Shown in pieces: positions 19,090-28,065 of a DNA stretch of 59,875 nt. Every line of letters starts with the position of its first letter. Positions within the stretch are counted from its first letter, which is position 1. Source of the DNA: an uncultured Synechococcus sp. (lineage in GTDB: Bacteria > Cyanobacteriota > Cyanobacteriia > PCC-6307 > Cyanobiaceae); NCBI GenBank assembly GCA_913050565.1, contig CAJWZW010000003.1, forward strand, positions 1 through 59,875. Direction: 5' to 3'. The notes under the pieces were generated by a model. It was not told the origin of the DNA. It did no database searches and saw only the letters and a list, made by a program, of their open reading frames with translations. Made by a program: the position numbers and the translations under genes.

Positions 19090-19356
19090 CTAGATGAAAG
19101 TCTGGTTGAACAGCTGCTTCCAGTCCTTCAGATCCGCAGCACCGGAGCGTTGACATCGCTGCAGATGAACATCGGCATGGTGCCTGGCATCTCCATAGGG
19201 AATCACTTCGAACTGCGCACCCCTGGGCTGCAAGGTGACGAGAAAGAACATCCGCTGGGCGTACAACGTGGCGTAGACGTCTCGTCCTTCGCCGGCCGGC
19301 GCCACGAGGTACAGCATCCCGAAGGTGGGGTGATTGAGATAACGCTCTGCAGCCAT
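19090..19356 (-). CDS. pipX: PII-interacting protein PipX
   Basis: PipX is a small co-activator that shuttles between the nitrogen regulators NtcA and PII according to 2-oxoglutarate level. The ATG at 19356 (MAAERYLNHPTFG) is chosen because family members start just before YLNHPTFG. The longer frame from 19380 would overlap the upstream gene. The Tudor-like body shows YATLYAQRMFFLVTLQPRG, followed by two C-terminal helices ending in QTFI. It is 88 residues. Confidence 0.95.
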   Translation of the reverse strand: MAAERYLNHPTFGMLYLVAPAGEGRDVYATLYAQRMFFLVTLQPRGAQFEVIPYGDARHHADVHLQRCQRSGAADLKDWKQLFNQTFI

Positions 19357-19369
19357 GAAGGCGATCTCC

Positions 19370-20248
19370 CTAGGAAGCACCGTACAGAACGCGCAGCACC
19401 ACAGTCATCGGCAGCAGCAGGGCGACCAGACCGTTGAGCCAGATCCTGGCTTGCTGTCTTGGCAGCCGAAAGGCGGAGGGATCCAGCACCTGCCCTCCCC
19501 GCGCCACAAGGGCGTCCGCACCCTGTTCTGCGCGGAGCAGGATGTTGGCCAACAGCCGCTCACCGACTGCGAGGACCAGCCCGAAAGAGGCCTTGAAACC
19601 GAGCTGTTTCAGATTGACCGCACGACCTGCCAGAGATCGCAGCAGGTTCTGCAGTTCCTCCTGAGCCAGGGGGAGAAAACGCAGGGCCAGAAGCAGCTGA
19701 AATCCCAGCCGCTCCATGGGGAGACCCAGCCAGACCAGCGGAGCCAGAAGCCAGGTGAGAGCCCAGACCAGATCCTCGGGGGGAGTGCTGAGCAACACCA
19801 GATTGACGCTGTGAATCACCGTGAAGAGCAGGGTTGATGTGCGCAGGCCCAGAAGAAGAGAGGCCCGGTCCACCCGCAGAGGGCCGAAACGCAGCACATC
19901 CCAGTCCGGCCCCTCAACCAGAGCACCCGGAAGTTCATCGGGAGGGCGCAGGGCCAGAGCCGCAGCGGGATCCGTTGCAGGCAGAAACATCGACAGCAAT
20001 CCCACGCCGAGAGCCAGCAGGGTGAGAACACCCAGAGAACGCCACCAGAGCCGACGCGGCAGACCACTGGCGACGGTGAGCAACAAGAGCGCCAGCACAA
20101 GCGACACTCTCCAGACAGGCCCCGCCAGAACGGGTGTCAGCAGAAAAACCAGCGACCAGCTGAGCTTCAGACGCGCATCAAGGCGACGCAACCAGCACGA
20201 AGGACCATCCACGTACTGGCCGATGGGGATCTGCCGCAGCCAGTCCAT
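19370..20248 (-). CDS. EcfT/CbiQ-type energy-coupling factor membrane protein
   Basis: A 292-residue membrane protein with five or so spans. It carries the coupling-helix signature GADALVARGG near residue 240 that lets EcfT docks onto ATPase subunits. The N-terminal segment LRRLDARLKL is also typical (the EcfT DPRxKL box, here D-A-R-L-K-L). No ATPase or substrate-binding partner is encoded next to it, so the vitamin or metal served is unknown. It starts three bases after der and probably shares its transcript. Confidence 0.85.
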   Translation of the reverse strand: MDWLRQIPIGQYVDGPSCWLRRLDARLKLSWSLVFLLTPVLAGPVWRVSLVLALLLLTVASGLPRRLWWRSLGVLTLLALGVGLLSMFLPATDPAAALALRPPDELPGALVEGPDWDVLRFGPLRVDRASLLLGLRTSTLLFTVIHSVNLVLLSTPPEDLVWALTWLLAPLVWLGLPMERLGFQLLLALRFLPLAQEELQNLLRSLAGRAVNLKQLGFKASFGLVLAVGERLLANILLRAEQGADALVARGGQVLDPSAFRLPRQQARIWLNGLVALLLPMTVVLRVLYGAS

Positions 20249-20251
20249 CCC

Positions 20252-21631
20252 TCAGCTCTGGCGACTCTGCTGACGGGCCAGATCGCGCTCCGCATCTCTC
20301 TGCTGTTTCCCCCGCCAGTACAGCTTCAGGGGCGTTCCATCAAAGCCAAGACCCTCTCTGATCTGACGTTCCACGTAGCGCCGGTAGGTGTCCCCGAAGA
20401 GCTTGGGATCATTGACGAACAGAGTGAAGCTGGGCGGCCGGCTGGCCACCTGGGTGCCGTAGTACAAACGCCCCTGACGTCCACCTCTGGTGGTGGGCGG
20501 ACTGCGCCAGCTCAGAGCCTCCTTGAGCACCTCATTGACCACGGAGGTGCTGACGCGACGACGATGCTGTTCAACCGCAAGAGCGGCCAGCGCGAAAATG
20601 CTCTGCACCCGTTGTCCGGTCAGAGCCGACGTGAACAGCATCGGCGCCCAGTCCAGGAAATAAAGCTTGGCCCTGAGCTCCTTCTCCATGGCCGTCATGG
20701 TGTGGCTGTCCTTTTCCACGGCGTCCCACTTGTTCACCACAACAACGCAGGCGCGGCCGTCCTCCTCAATTCGGCCTGCAAGCCGCTGATCCTGTTCGGT
20801 GACTCCATCAAGGGCATCAATCACCAGGACACAGACATCGCTTCGGTTGATCGCCTTGAAGCTTCGATTGATGCCGAAGAACTCGGGCCCGTAGTTGACG
20901 CTGCGGCGGCGACGGATGCCAGCTGTGTCGACCAGCCGCCAGGGTCGGTTTTCACGGACGATGCTCGTATCGATCGTGTCGCGGGTGGTCCCTCGAATGG
21001 GACTGACGATCGCGCGCTGTTCTCCGCAGATGGCATTGAGAAGGCTTGATTTGCCCACATTGGGACGACCGATGATCGCCATCTGGATCGGCTCCTCCTC
21101 GTCACCTTCCTGATCCTTCGGAGGCAGGAAGGTGAGCACCTGATCGAGCAGATCACCGGTGCCCACACCATGAATGGATGAGATCGGGTAGGGCTCTCCC
21201 AGACCAAGGCTCCAGAATTCAGCCGCCATCGCCAGCCCCTGCTCCGGCGACTCGCACTTGTTCACCGCCAGCAAGGTGGGACAGGTCCGGCTGCGGAGAA
21301 AATCGGCGATTGATTCATCCGCAGCTGTGATCCCCTGCTGACCATCCACGATCACCACGGCCACGCTCGCCTCCTCCAGAGCCAGAGAGGCCTGCTCACG
21401 GATCTCCGGCAGAAACTCACTGTCGTCGTCGAACACCAGGCCACCGGTGTCCACCACCTTGAATTCGCGATCTCCCCAGTAACCGTCCTGATAGGTCCTG
21501 TCCCGGGTCACACCGGGCTCGTCATGAACAATCGCCTCCCGACTCCGACAGAGGCGGTTCACCAGGGTGGACTTGCCGACGTTGGGGCGTCCGATGATCG
21601 CAACGACGGGACGCGCCACAGGGCGAAACAT
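20252..21631 (-). CDS. der: Ribosome biogenesis GTPase Der (EngA)
   Basis: This is an essential tandem GTPase needed to assemble the 50S subunit. Two G domains are visible: the first with GRPNVGKST and VDTGG, the second with [13 protein letters not shown] and [10 protein letters not shown], then [10 protein letters not shown]-terminal KH-like domain follows. The ATG at 21631 ([17 protein letters not shown]) is preferred to an upstream non-ATG start, because the G1 loop should lie close to the N-terminus. About 459 residues. Confidence 0.96.
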   Translation of the reverse strand: MFRPVARPVVAIIGRPNVGKSTLVNRLCRSREAIVHDEPGVTRDRTYQDGYWGDREFKVVDTGGLVFDDDSEFLPEIREQASLALEEASVAVVIVDGQQGITAADESIADFLRSRTCPTLLAVNKCESPEQGLAMAAEFWSLGLGEPYPISSIHGVGTGDLLDQVLTFLPPKDQEGDEEEPIQMAIIGRPNVGKSSLLNAICGEQRAIVSPIRGTTRDTIDTSIVRENRPWRLVDTAGIRRRRSVNYGPEFFGINRSFKAINRSDVCVLVIDALDGVTEQDQRLAGRIEEDGRACVVVVNKWDAVEKDSHTMTAMEKELRAKLYFLDWAPMLFTSALTGQRVQSIFALAALAVEQHRRRVSTSVVNEVLKEALSWRSPPTTRGGRQGRLYYGTQVASRPPSFTLFVNDPKLFGDTYRRYVERQIREGLGFDGTPLKLYWRGKQQRDAERDLARQQSRQS

Positions 21632-21735
21632 GGCTCCTTTATCGACCCTACAGACCCGAGAAACCAAAGACTTCTGCTGTGCGACGCATGAGACGCAGAT
21701 GAGATCGCTAGGTCCGGGACAGCGAAACCCTCCTG

Positions 21736-22119
21736 ATGATCGAGCTCATTGCCAGCCTCGTGATCGATCTCTCCGATCAGCGCCTGACCGTTTACGACGA
21801 GAACCAGCAGGTGGTGCGGGTGATTCCGGTCAGCACCGGCAAGGCTTCCACACCGACTCCGATCTTTGATTCGAAAGTGCTGACCAAGTACCGCTCAGTC
21901 ACCATGCGCGGACGCAACTACACGGTGCCTGGCGTTCCTTACACGATGTGCGTCAGCTCCAATGAAATGATCTGCCTCCACGCGGCTCCCTGGCAGGAGA
22001 ACGCCGGTCAGTCCTTCGGCGTTCCCCGGAGCAACGGCTGCGTGAGAATGCCGCTGGCTCAGGCTCGTTGGCTGTTCAACAACACGCCGCAGGGGACCCC
22101 CGTGAGTATCCAGGCTTGA
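21736..22119 (+). CDS. L,D-transpeptidase (YkuD) domain protein without a signal peptide
   Basis: A 127-residue protein that is almost only a YkuD catalytic domain. The active-site pattern is complete: CLHAAP with the histidine, then RSNGCVRMP with the catalytic cysteine. YkuD enzymes cross-link peptidoglycan or attach proteins to it. There is no signal peptide: an in-frame TAG lies at 21709-21711, so the protein cannot be extended upstream, and the domain begins at once with [17 protein letters not shown]. How it would reach the periplasm is unclear. Confidence 0.85.
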   Translation: MIELIASLVIDLSDQRLTVYDENQQVVRVIPVSTGKASTPTPIFDSKVLTKYRSVTMRGRNYTVPGVPYTMCVSSNEMICLHAAPWQENAGQSFGVPRSNGCVRMPLAQARWLFNNTPQGTPVSIQA

Positions 22120-22123
22120 GTCA

Positions 22124-22594
22124 TCAGGCCACCGGCAGGTCTCCGGGATGGCCCAGGGCTGGGTCGATCGGGATCGGGAGCTCGGGAGCCATGGGCCCAT
22201 GTTCAGGCAATGGCTCCCTTTGTTCCGCCTGCCAGGCGAGCAACCAGTTCACGGCCGTCGCTCGACGGGTGCGCCGGGGATAGAGCTCATCGATGCGATA
22301 CCCCCGAAAGGCCAGCTGCTGCTTCAACAACTGCTTGTGACACCTGGCGATGGACCGTGTCAGCCGAACGGAAGGAGGGCGCTCGGCAATCAGCTGGGGA
22401 GCCACGGGAAACGCCTCCGACCATTCCGCCGGGGTTTCGGTTCCGGCTTCCCATGATCCATTCGAGAGCTCCCGATAACCCAGCCTCTCCCAGATGCGCT
22501 CGCAGACAAAGCGGTCGCTGCAGCGGTCTTCAAGGATCTGAACCAGCAGATCGCGACTGAGAGGCCAGAGGTCGATCACATCAATCGGCAGCAT
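22124..22594 (-). CDS. DUF1823 family protein
   Basis: A 156-residue protein of unknown function matching the cyanobacterial and plastid DUF1823 family. It begins MLPIDVIDLWPLSRDLL and has the conserved region CERIWERLGYRE. A longer open frame exists, but the ATG at 22594 fits the family start. It is divergent from dus with only six bases between the two start codons, so the promoters must overlap the coding regions or one of the starts is misplaced. Confidence 0.78.
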   Translation of the reverse strand: MLPIDVIDLWPLSRDLLVQILEDRCSDRFVCERIWERLGYRELSNGSWEAGTETPAEWSEAFPVAPQLIAERPPSVRLTRSIARCHKQLLKQQLAFRGYRIDELYPRRTRRATAVNWLLAWQAEQREPLPEHGPMAPELPIPIDPALGHPGDLPVA

Positions 22595-22600
22595 GGATCC

Positions 22601-23596
22601 ATGCTTGCCACCCCAACGATCAGGATTCCAGGCCGCGGCCGTCCCCGTGAGCTCACCTGTCGCGTGATTCAGTCCCCGCTTGCAGGGGTCAGCGACAGGA
22701 TCTTCCGCCGACTGGTGCGGCGTTGGGCACCCCAGGCGCTGCTGTTCACCGAAATGGTGAACGCAACGAGCCTGGAAATGGGTCACGGCCTGAGCAAAGT
22801 GGAGGAGCTGGCTGACGAATCAGGACCGATCGGTGTTCAGCTGTTCGACCACCGGCCAGCTGCGATGGCCGATGCCGCCCGCCGGGCCGAAGCAGCAGGG
22901 GCCTTTTTAATTGACATCAACATGGGCTGCCCCGTGCGCAAAATCGCACGCAAGGGAGGAGGCTCCGGACTGATTCAGGACCCCGATCTGGCCCGCCGGA
23001 TCGTCGGTGCCGTGGTGGATGCCGTGGAAATTCCAGTCACTGTGAAGACCCGTCTGGGCTGGTGCGGCAGTGACGCCGAACCGGTGCAGTGGTGCCGGCA
23101 GCTGGAGGAGGCCGGCGCACAGCTGCTCACCCTGCATGGCCGCACCCGCGAGCAACGTTTCAAGGGGGACGCTGACTGGGCCGCGATCGCTGCCGTGAAA
23201 CAAGCCCTCAGCATTCCACTGATTGCCAACGGGGACATCAACAGCCCCGACGATGCCCTGCGCTGCCTGCAGCAGACCGGTGCGGCTGGAGTGATGGTGG
23301 GACGAGGCACCATGGGTGCCCCCTGGCTGGTGGGGCAGATCGATGCGGCTCTCTCCGGGAGAACGGTTCCGTCCACACCAGGCCCCGCCGAACGACTGAA
23401 TCTGGCGAAGGAGCAGCTGCTGGCCCTGGTGGAGGCCCGGGGAGACCATGGCCTTTTGATCGCCAGGAAACACATGAGCTGGACGTGCACTGGTTTTCCC
23501 GGCGCACCGCAGCTTCGCCATGCCTTGATGCGAGCCCCCACACCCGCTGACGCTGTGGACCTGCTGGACCGACAACTCGATCAGGTCATGGCATGA
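22601..23596 (+). CDS. dus: tRNA-dihydrouridine synthase
   Basis: This FMN enzyme reduces uridine to dihydrouridine in tRNA D-loops. Seen are SPLAGVSDRIFRRL, the catalytic cysteine C110 in INMGCPVRKI, VTVKTRLGW, LHGRTREQRF and VMVGRGTMGAPWL. It is 331 residues from the ATG at 22601. A GTG at 22664, just before the conserved IQSPLAGVSD, is a possible alternative start and would relieve the crowding with DUF1823. The 3' end overlaps the convergent cobI gene by 11 bases. Confidence 0.94.
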   Translation: MLATPTIRIPGRGRPRELTCRVIQSPLAGVSDRIFRRLVRRWAPQALLFTEMVNATSLEMGHGLSKVEELADESGPIGVQLFDHRPAAMADAARRAEAAGAFLIDINMGCPVRKIARKGGGSGLIQDPDLARRIVGAVVDAVEIPVTVKTRLGWCGSDAEPVQWCRQLEEAGAQLLTLHGRTREQRFKGDADWAAIAAVKQALSIPLIANGDINSPDDALRCLQQTGAAGVMVGRGTMGAPWLVGQIDAALSGRTVPSTPGPAERLNLAKEQLLALVEARGDHGLLIARKHMSWTCTGFPGAPQLRHALMRAPTPADAVDLLDRQLDQVMA

Positions 23597-24317
23597 CCTC
23601 AGGCCAGGTTTGTCGGATGAGCAGAAGCGAAAAATAAGGACGTTGGCCCGCGGGAAGCTGATCCGCCCTGCAAACCGTCTGATCCGCCCAACCAACCCGC
23701 TCGGCAAACAGCGTGTTCTCCAACAGGTCCCGCCGCTCGAGCAGTGGGCGAACCCAGCTCCAGCGATGACCCAGTTTGAGCAAGGCCAGCACCCGCCCCT
23801 GGCTGGCTGCCTCAGCAAGAGCCGCCTGAAGGTCTTCATCGGTGTCCGGACAAGGCATCACCAGCAGCTGGTCCTGCTGAAGAGCAAGGGGCCAGGCTCC
23901 GGCCGCCGCTGCCGCTGAAATGGCCGTGATGCCTGGAATCACCCGCAGCGGACAGCGGGGATGACGCTGCTTGAGAGCCAGAACCACGTAACTGCTGGTT
24001 GCGAACAGCGACGCGTCTCCTTCACAGAGCAACACCACGGCGTGACCACGTGCCACCTCAGCCGCGAGGGCTTCCGCAGCCTGATGCCATGCCTGGATGC
24101 GGGGTTCTGCAGCCTCCACCATCGGGAACAGCAGAGGGAGTCGGCGCTGGTTCTGACGGATCCAGGGCTGTGCAATCGCAGCGGCCATGCTCTCGGCCCC
24201 CTCGCGTGCAGCCGGAAAAGCGACAACCTGGGCCTGTTCGATGGCGGACACCGCCGCGAGGGTCATCAGTTCCGGATCACCCGGACCAATTCCAACGAGA
24301 GTGAGGCCGGCGGTCAC
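23586..24317 (-). CDS. cobI: Precorrin-2 C20-methyltransferase
   Basis: This is an S-adenosylmethionine-dependent methylase of corrin (B12) synthesis. The tetrapyrrole methylase fold is shown by LTLVGIGPGDPELMT at the N-terminus, CEGDASLFATSSYV (the SAM loop) and IPGITAISAAAA. The 243-residue length fits CobI/CbiL. It starts at GTG 24317. No other B12 gene is adjacent, which is usual in picocyanobacteria, where these genes are scattered. Confidence 0.9.
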   Translation of the reverse strand: MTAGLTLVGIGPGDPELMTLAAVSAIEQAQVVAFPAAREGAESMAAAIAQPWIRQNQRRLPLLFPMVEAAEPRIQAWHQAAEALAAEVARGHAVVLLCEGDASLFATSSYVVLALKQRHPRCPLRVIPGITAISAAAAAGAWPLALQQDQLLVMPCPDTDEDLQAALAEAASQGRVLALLKLGHRWSWVRPLLERRDLLENTLFAERVGWADQTVCRADQLPAGQRPYFSLLLIRQTWPEVMP

Positions 24318-24365
24318 AGCGGAATCAAGGATGGTCAGCGGAGCGCTCCCTCAAGGATCAGATCG

Positions 24366-24926
24366 ATGAGTCGCCTGAGCATCTTTCCAGAGCCGGGTGA
24401 GCGTGTCGGGGAAGAGACCCCCGTCCCGCAGCGCATCTGCAGCGATCCCGATTCCATTCAGCGCGAGCTGAGAACCCGCGGAGTCGATTTTGAACAGTGG
24501 CCAACCTGCCGGAGGCTGAGGCGGGGCGCCGAGCAGGAGGAAATTCTCGGCGCCTATGCCGATGACATCCGCCGCATCCAGGCCGCCGAGGGCTTTGCGG
24601 CAGTCGATGCGATCCGCGTCCATCCAGACCATCCCGAGCGTGCAGCACTCCGGCGCAAATTCCTGGCTGAACACATCCATTCCGAGAGGGAAGTGCGCTT
24701 CTTCGTGGAAGGTCAGGGGCTGTTCTGTCTGCGCATCCACGGGGAAGTCCTTGTGATCCTTTGCGAGCAGGGTGATCTGATCCATGTACCGGCGGGCACA
24801 CGTCACTGGTTCGACATGGGATCAGAGCCCTCGTTCTGCGCGCTGCGGTTCTTCAACAGCAGCGCAGGCTGGGTTGCGCGTTTCACCGGTGATCCCATCG
24901 CCGATCGCTATCCAAGGCTGAACTGA
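24366..24926 (+). CDS. mtnD: Acireductone dioxygenase (methionine salvage)
   Basis: This cupin enzyme cleaves acireductone in the methionine salvage pathway, producing the 2-keto precursor of methionine. The start ATG 24366 (MSRLSIFPEPGE) gives 186 residues, typical for the family; the frame stays open further upstream only by chance. Metal ligands are visible in EHIHSEREVRFFVEG (two His and one Glu) and PAGTRHWFD (the third His). No other salvage gene is adjacent. Confidence 0.93.
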   Translation: MSRLSIFPEPGERVGEETPVPQRICSDPDSIQRELRTRGVDFEQWPTCRRLRRGAEQEEILGAYADDIRRIQAAEGFAAVDAIRVHPDHPERAALRRKFLAEHIHSEREVRFFVEGQGLFCLRIHGEVLVILCEQGDLIHVPAGTRHWFDMGSEPSFCALRFFNSSAGWVARFTGDPIADRYPRLN

Positions 24927-24984
24927 AACACGACCCTGCACTGCAGCGAAGACAGCGGCAAGATGGCGCAGCTGATGCGCAGGA

Positions 24985-25353
24985 ATGCTCCGTTGGGTCG
25001 TGGTTCTGATGGCCTGCAGTGGCATCGGCCAGGCTCCGGCTCTGGCGGATCCCCTGCCAGACACGGTTCAGCGCAGGGTGACCCGGATTGAACTGGCTCG
25101 CAGCATCCGCGCCTTTGCCGCCGGAACACTGGCGAACGCAACTTGCCTGATCGACAAGGGGGAGCTCAACCGCAGACAGGCTGATGCGGCCATGAGCTTT
25201 GCGCTCAGTGAACTGGGGATCCATCCAGCGGTGCTTCGCAATCCGCAGGTGGAAAAAGCCGCAGAACTGCTGAAGCCCCAGCTCGACAGCGGGTGCGGAC
25301 TGAGCGAACTGGACGAGGCAACAGCACGACAACTGATCCAGGACGAGCTCTGA
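24985..25353 (+). CDS. Secreted protein of unknown function
   Basis: A 122-residue protein that I do not recognise. The first 22 residues (LRWVVVLMACSGIGQAPALA) form a clear signal peptide with a likely cut after ALA. The mature part is mostly helical and has two cysteines, in ATCLIDKG and SGCGLSE, that could form a disulfide. ATG start at 24985. It stands alone on the plus strand between the acireductone dioxygenase gene and a transpeptidase-like gene. Confidence 0.65.
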   Translation: MLRWVVVLMACSGIGQAPALADPLPDTVQRRVTRIELARSIRAFAAGTLANATCLIDKGELNRRQADAAMSFALSELGIHPAVLRNPQVEKAAELLKPQLDSGCGLSELDEATARQLIQDEL

Positions 25354-25445
25354 TTCGCAACAACCATGGGAAGCCGTCACTTTTCTGTTGCCCAAGGAAA
25401 AAAATATGTCCTTAAGGTTCCGCACTCACCGGGTCAAAACGAGGT

Positions 25446-25970
25446 ATGAGGAGCCGTTTCTGCAGCCTTGCTCTGCTGCTCGCAGCCACAGCAGCACCGG
25501 CATTCGGCCAGGAGATTGCAACCCAACCGCTTGATGCATCACGGCTGGTGCTGAGTCGCACAGACCGGCGACTGGCCATCACCGGTGATCCGATCTGGAA
25601 TCTCGAGCTGCAAACCCCTGGATCAGACAGCCTCGACTTCGAGACCGTCACCGGACGAGCCCACCGGCAGAACGCTGATCGACACCGTGCCGGAACACGA
25701 GCTCCGCTTCCACCGGGCACCTACAGCGTCGGGCCCGTTGAAGCTCTCGGCCCCCAGGACCCGGCCGAACTTGGCCCGGTCTGGATCGGCCTTGAGCCGC
25801 GTTTCCCGACAGGTCGCGGTCACCTCGGGATTCACCTCGATCCCAGTGCCAACCGCAATGCCAACAGCGGCACACTGGGCTGCGTGGGCCTGATCCACAG
25901 CGATGACATGCTGATGCTGGCCAGCCTGATCGAGCAGCGCAAGGTCCGGAAACTGGTGGTGATGGAGTGA
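25446..25970 (+). CDS. Secreted L,D-transpeptidase-like protein
   Basis: A 174-residue protein with a signal peptide (about 1-21, ending APAFG). Towards the C-terminus it has GHLGIHLDPS and then NSGTLGCVGL, matching the His and Cys boxes of the YkuD fold, with Gly-Cys-Val replacing the common Gly-Cys-Ile/Val-Arg. It probably acts on peptidoglycan in the periplasm. The stop overlaps the next start codon by one base (TGATG), so it is coupled to the methyltransferase-like gene downstream. Confidence 0.75.
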   Translation: MRSRFCSLALLLAATAAPAFGQEIATQPLDASRLVLSRTDRRLAITGDPIWNLELQTPGSDSLDFETVTGRAHRQNADRHRAGTRAPLPPGTYSVGPVEALGPQDPAELGPVWIGLEPRFPTGRGHLGIHLDPSANRNANSGTLGCVGLIHSDDMLMLASLIEQRKVRKLVVME

Positions 25971-26488
25971 TGTTCTCGAGCTGGGGATTCAGCTGGGGCG
26001 GATGGCTGGACAACCGACGTGGCGAGTGGTGGCTGATGGGTCAGATGCTGTTGATCGGTGCTCATCTGCTGCCGCGATGGCCGCAACTGTCCTCACTGGG
26101 CTTCGCCCGTTGGCCCTGGCAGCTCAACCTGATCGGTGCCCTGCTCGTGCTGGCTGGTCTGACCCTGGCCGTTCAGGCCTTTGTCTCCCTTGGCTCCAGC
26201 CTGTCACCCCTTCCTGAACCCAAGGAAGGAAACCGACTGATCAGCAGCGGCGCCTACAAACGTTGCAGGCATCCGATGTACCAGGCCGTTCTGCTGTGCT
26301 CTCTCGGCGTTGTTATCGGGGTTGGCAGCCTGCTCCATCTGCTCCTGCTTCTTCTGCTCGTCATGGTTCTGGGGGGGAAAGCCCGACGAGAGGAGCGGAT
26401 CCTGCTCGCACTTCACCCGGACTACGCCAGCTATCGCCGCAGCACTGCAGCGATCATTCCGAATCTGCCCTGGCTCGACTGGCGCTGA
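25970..26488 (+). CDS. Isoprenylcysteine carboxyl methyltransferase-like membrane protein
   Basis: A 172-residue integral membrane protein with about four spans. The SGAYKRCRHPMYQ segment and the later HPDYASYRR are typical of the ICMT/PEMT-like family, which binds S-adenosylmethionine at the membrane. Bacterial members methylate unknown lipids or proteins. The ATG at 25970 overlaps the preceding stop; a GTG one codon earlier is also possible. Confidence 0.8.
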   Translation: MFSSWGFSWGGWLDNRRGEWWLMGQMLLIGAHLLPRWPQLSSLGFARWPWQLNLIGALLVLAGLTLAVQAFVSLGSSLSPLPEPKEGNRLISSGAYKRCRHPMYQAVLLCSLGVVIGVGSLLHLLLLLLLVMVLGGKARREERILLALHPDYASYRRSTAAIIPNLPWLDWR

Positions 26489-26540
26489 CTGGGTCGGGAA
26501 CGGAGGGTCATGCTCAAATACCAGGCGATGACAGCTGTTG

Positions 26541-27485
26541 ATGCGATCAGCTTCTAACCGCAGAGGAATCATCCTGGCCGGAGGCAGCGGCACCAGGCTT
26601 CACCCGATCACCCAGGCGGTGAGCAAGCAACTGTTGCCGGTTTACGACAAGCCGATGATTTACTACCCGCTGAGCACGTTGATGCTGGCGGGGATCAACG
26701 AGGTGCTGATCATCACCACGCCCCACGACCAGGCCGCATTTGAACGGTTGCTGGGAGACGGCAGCCGGTGGGGAATGAGGATTGACTACGCGGTGCAACC
26801 GAGCCCTGATGGCCTGGCCCAGGCCTTCCTCATTGGTGCCGATTTTCTCGGCGGAGCGCCAGCGGCCCTCGTGCTCGGAGACAACCTGTTCCACGGCCAT
26901 GACCTTGTGCCGCAGCTTGTTGGCAGCGACGAGCGTGATCAAGGCGCCACGGTGTTCGCTTATCCGGTCAGTGATCCCGAGCGCTATGGCGTGGCGGAAT
27001 TCGATGCCAGCGGCAAGGTTCTGAGCCTGGAGGAGAAACCCAGCCGACCCAGAAGCCGTTATGCCGTAACGGGCTTGTATTTCTACGACTCGTCCGTGGT
27101 GGATCGAGCCCAACAGGTGAAGCCATCAGCGCGCGGGGAACTGGAGATCACCGATCTCAATCAGATGTATCTGAATGAGGGCCTGCTGCAGGTGGAACTG
27201 ATGGGTCGCGGCATGGCCTGGCTGGACACCGGCACCTGTGACTCCCTCAACGATGCTGCGAGCTACATCCGCACCCTGGAGCACCGGCAGGGACTCAAAG
27301 TGGGTTGCCCGGAGGAGGTGGCCTGGCGGCAGGGCTGGATCACAGCTGAAAGGCTGGAGGAACTCGCACAACCCTTGAAGAAGAGCGGCTACGGCACTTA
27401 CCTGTTGCAGCTGCTGGAGGAGAGCAGCAGCGACCATGCGGCACTGCAGAGCAGTCTTGAGGTGGAGGCATTTCATGCAGGTTGA
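26541..27485 (+). CDS. rmlA: Glucose-1-phosphate thymidylyltransferase
   Basis: This is the first step of dTDP-L-rhamnose synthesis, making dTDP-glucose. The nucleotide loop [38 protein letters not shown] and [10 protein letters not shown] are all present. About 314 residues. The ATG at 26541 is preferred to the TTG one codon before. It overlaps rmlC by 11 bases. Confidence 0.97.
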   Translation: MRSASNRRGIILAGGSGTRLHPITQAVSKQLLPVYDKPMIYYPLSTLMLAGINEVLIITTPHDQAAFERLLGDGSRWGMRIDYAVQPSPDGLAQAFLIGADFLGGAPAALVLGDNLFHGHDLVPQLVGSDERDQGATVFAYPVSDPERYGVAEFDASGKVLSLEEKPSRPRSRYAVTGLYFYDSSVVDRAQQVKPSARGELEITDLNQMYLNEGLLQVELMGRGMAWLDTGTCDSLNDAASYIRTLEHRQGLKVGCPEEVAWRQGWITAERLEELAQPLKKSGYGTYLLQLLEESSSDHAALQSSLEVEAFHAG

Positions 27486-28065
27486 TCAGCTGAAGTCAAA
27501 TCAGGGGGAGGTGATGGATGGCCCCCTGCTGATCACGCCTTCTGCGTTTGGAGACGAGCGTGGCTGGTTTTTCGAGAGCTGGAATCAACGGACATTGGAT
27601 GAGGCTGTCGGAGAAGCAGTGGTCTTCTCCCAGGACAACCACTCCCGATCAGTGCGGGGTGTTCTGCGCGGTCTGCACTATCAGCTGGCACCGGAGCCCC
27701 AGGCCAAACTGGTGCGTTCCAGCCTCGGCTCGATTTTTGATGTTGCGGTGGACATCCGACGGAGATCACCCACATTCGGGCAATGGGTGGGAGCGGAGCT
27801 CACAGCGGCCAACAAGTCTCAACTCTGGATTCCGGAGGGGTTTGCCCACGGGTTTCTGACCCTGAGCGACGTCGCTGAAGTTCAGTACAAGGCCAGGGGC
27901 TTCTGGAACAAGAGCTGCGAGCGGGCGATTGTTTGGAACGACCCCGACATTGCGATCGACTGGCCGTTGGAGCAGCTGGAGGGTACGGAAGTGAGCCTTT
28001 CGGGGAAAGATGCTGAGGCCGCTGGCTTCAGGACGGCTTTGGCCGCAGAGGATGTCTTCGCATGA
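27475..28065 (+). CDS. rmlC: dTDP-4-dehydrorhamnose 3,5-epimerase
   Basis: This cupin epimerase is the third step of dTDP-rhamnose synthesis. The ATG at 27475 ([11 protein letters not shown]) follows GGTGGAGG inside the end of rmlA and gives the normal N-terminus. Conserved segments are [28 protein letters not shown] with the catalytic His, and [12 protein letters not shown]. 196 residues. The stop overlaps rmlD by four bases (ATGA). Confidence 0.96.
   Translation: MQVDQLKSNQGEVMDGPLLITPSAFGDERGWFFESWNQRTLDEAVGEAVVFSQDNHSRSVRGVLRGLHYQLAPEPQAKLVRSSLGSIFDVAVDIRRRSPTFGQWVGAELTAANKSQLWIPEGFAHGFLTLSDVAEVQYKARGFWNKSCERAIVWNDPDIAIDWPLEQLEGTEVSLSGKDAEAAGFRTALAAEDVFA

Noticed and set aside
23961-24365. 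Upstream extension of the acireductone dioxygenase frame
   Set aside because: It runs antisense to cobI and has no family similarity; the enzyme starts at 24366.
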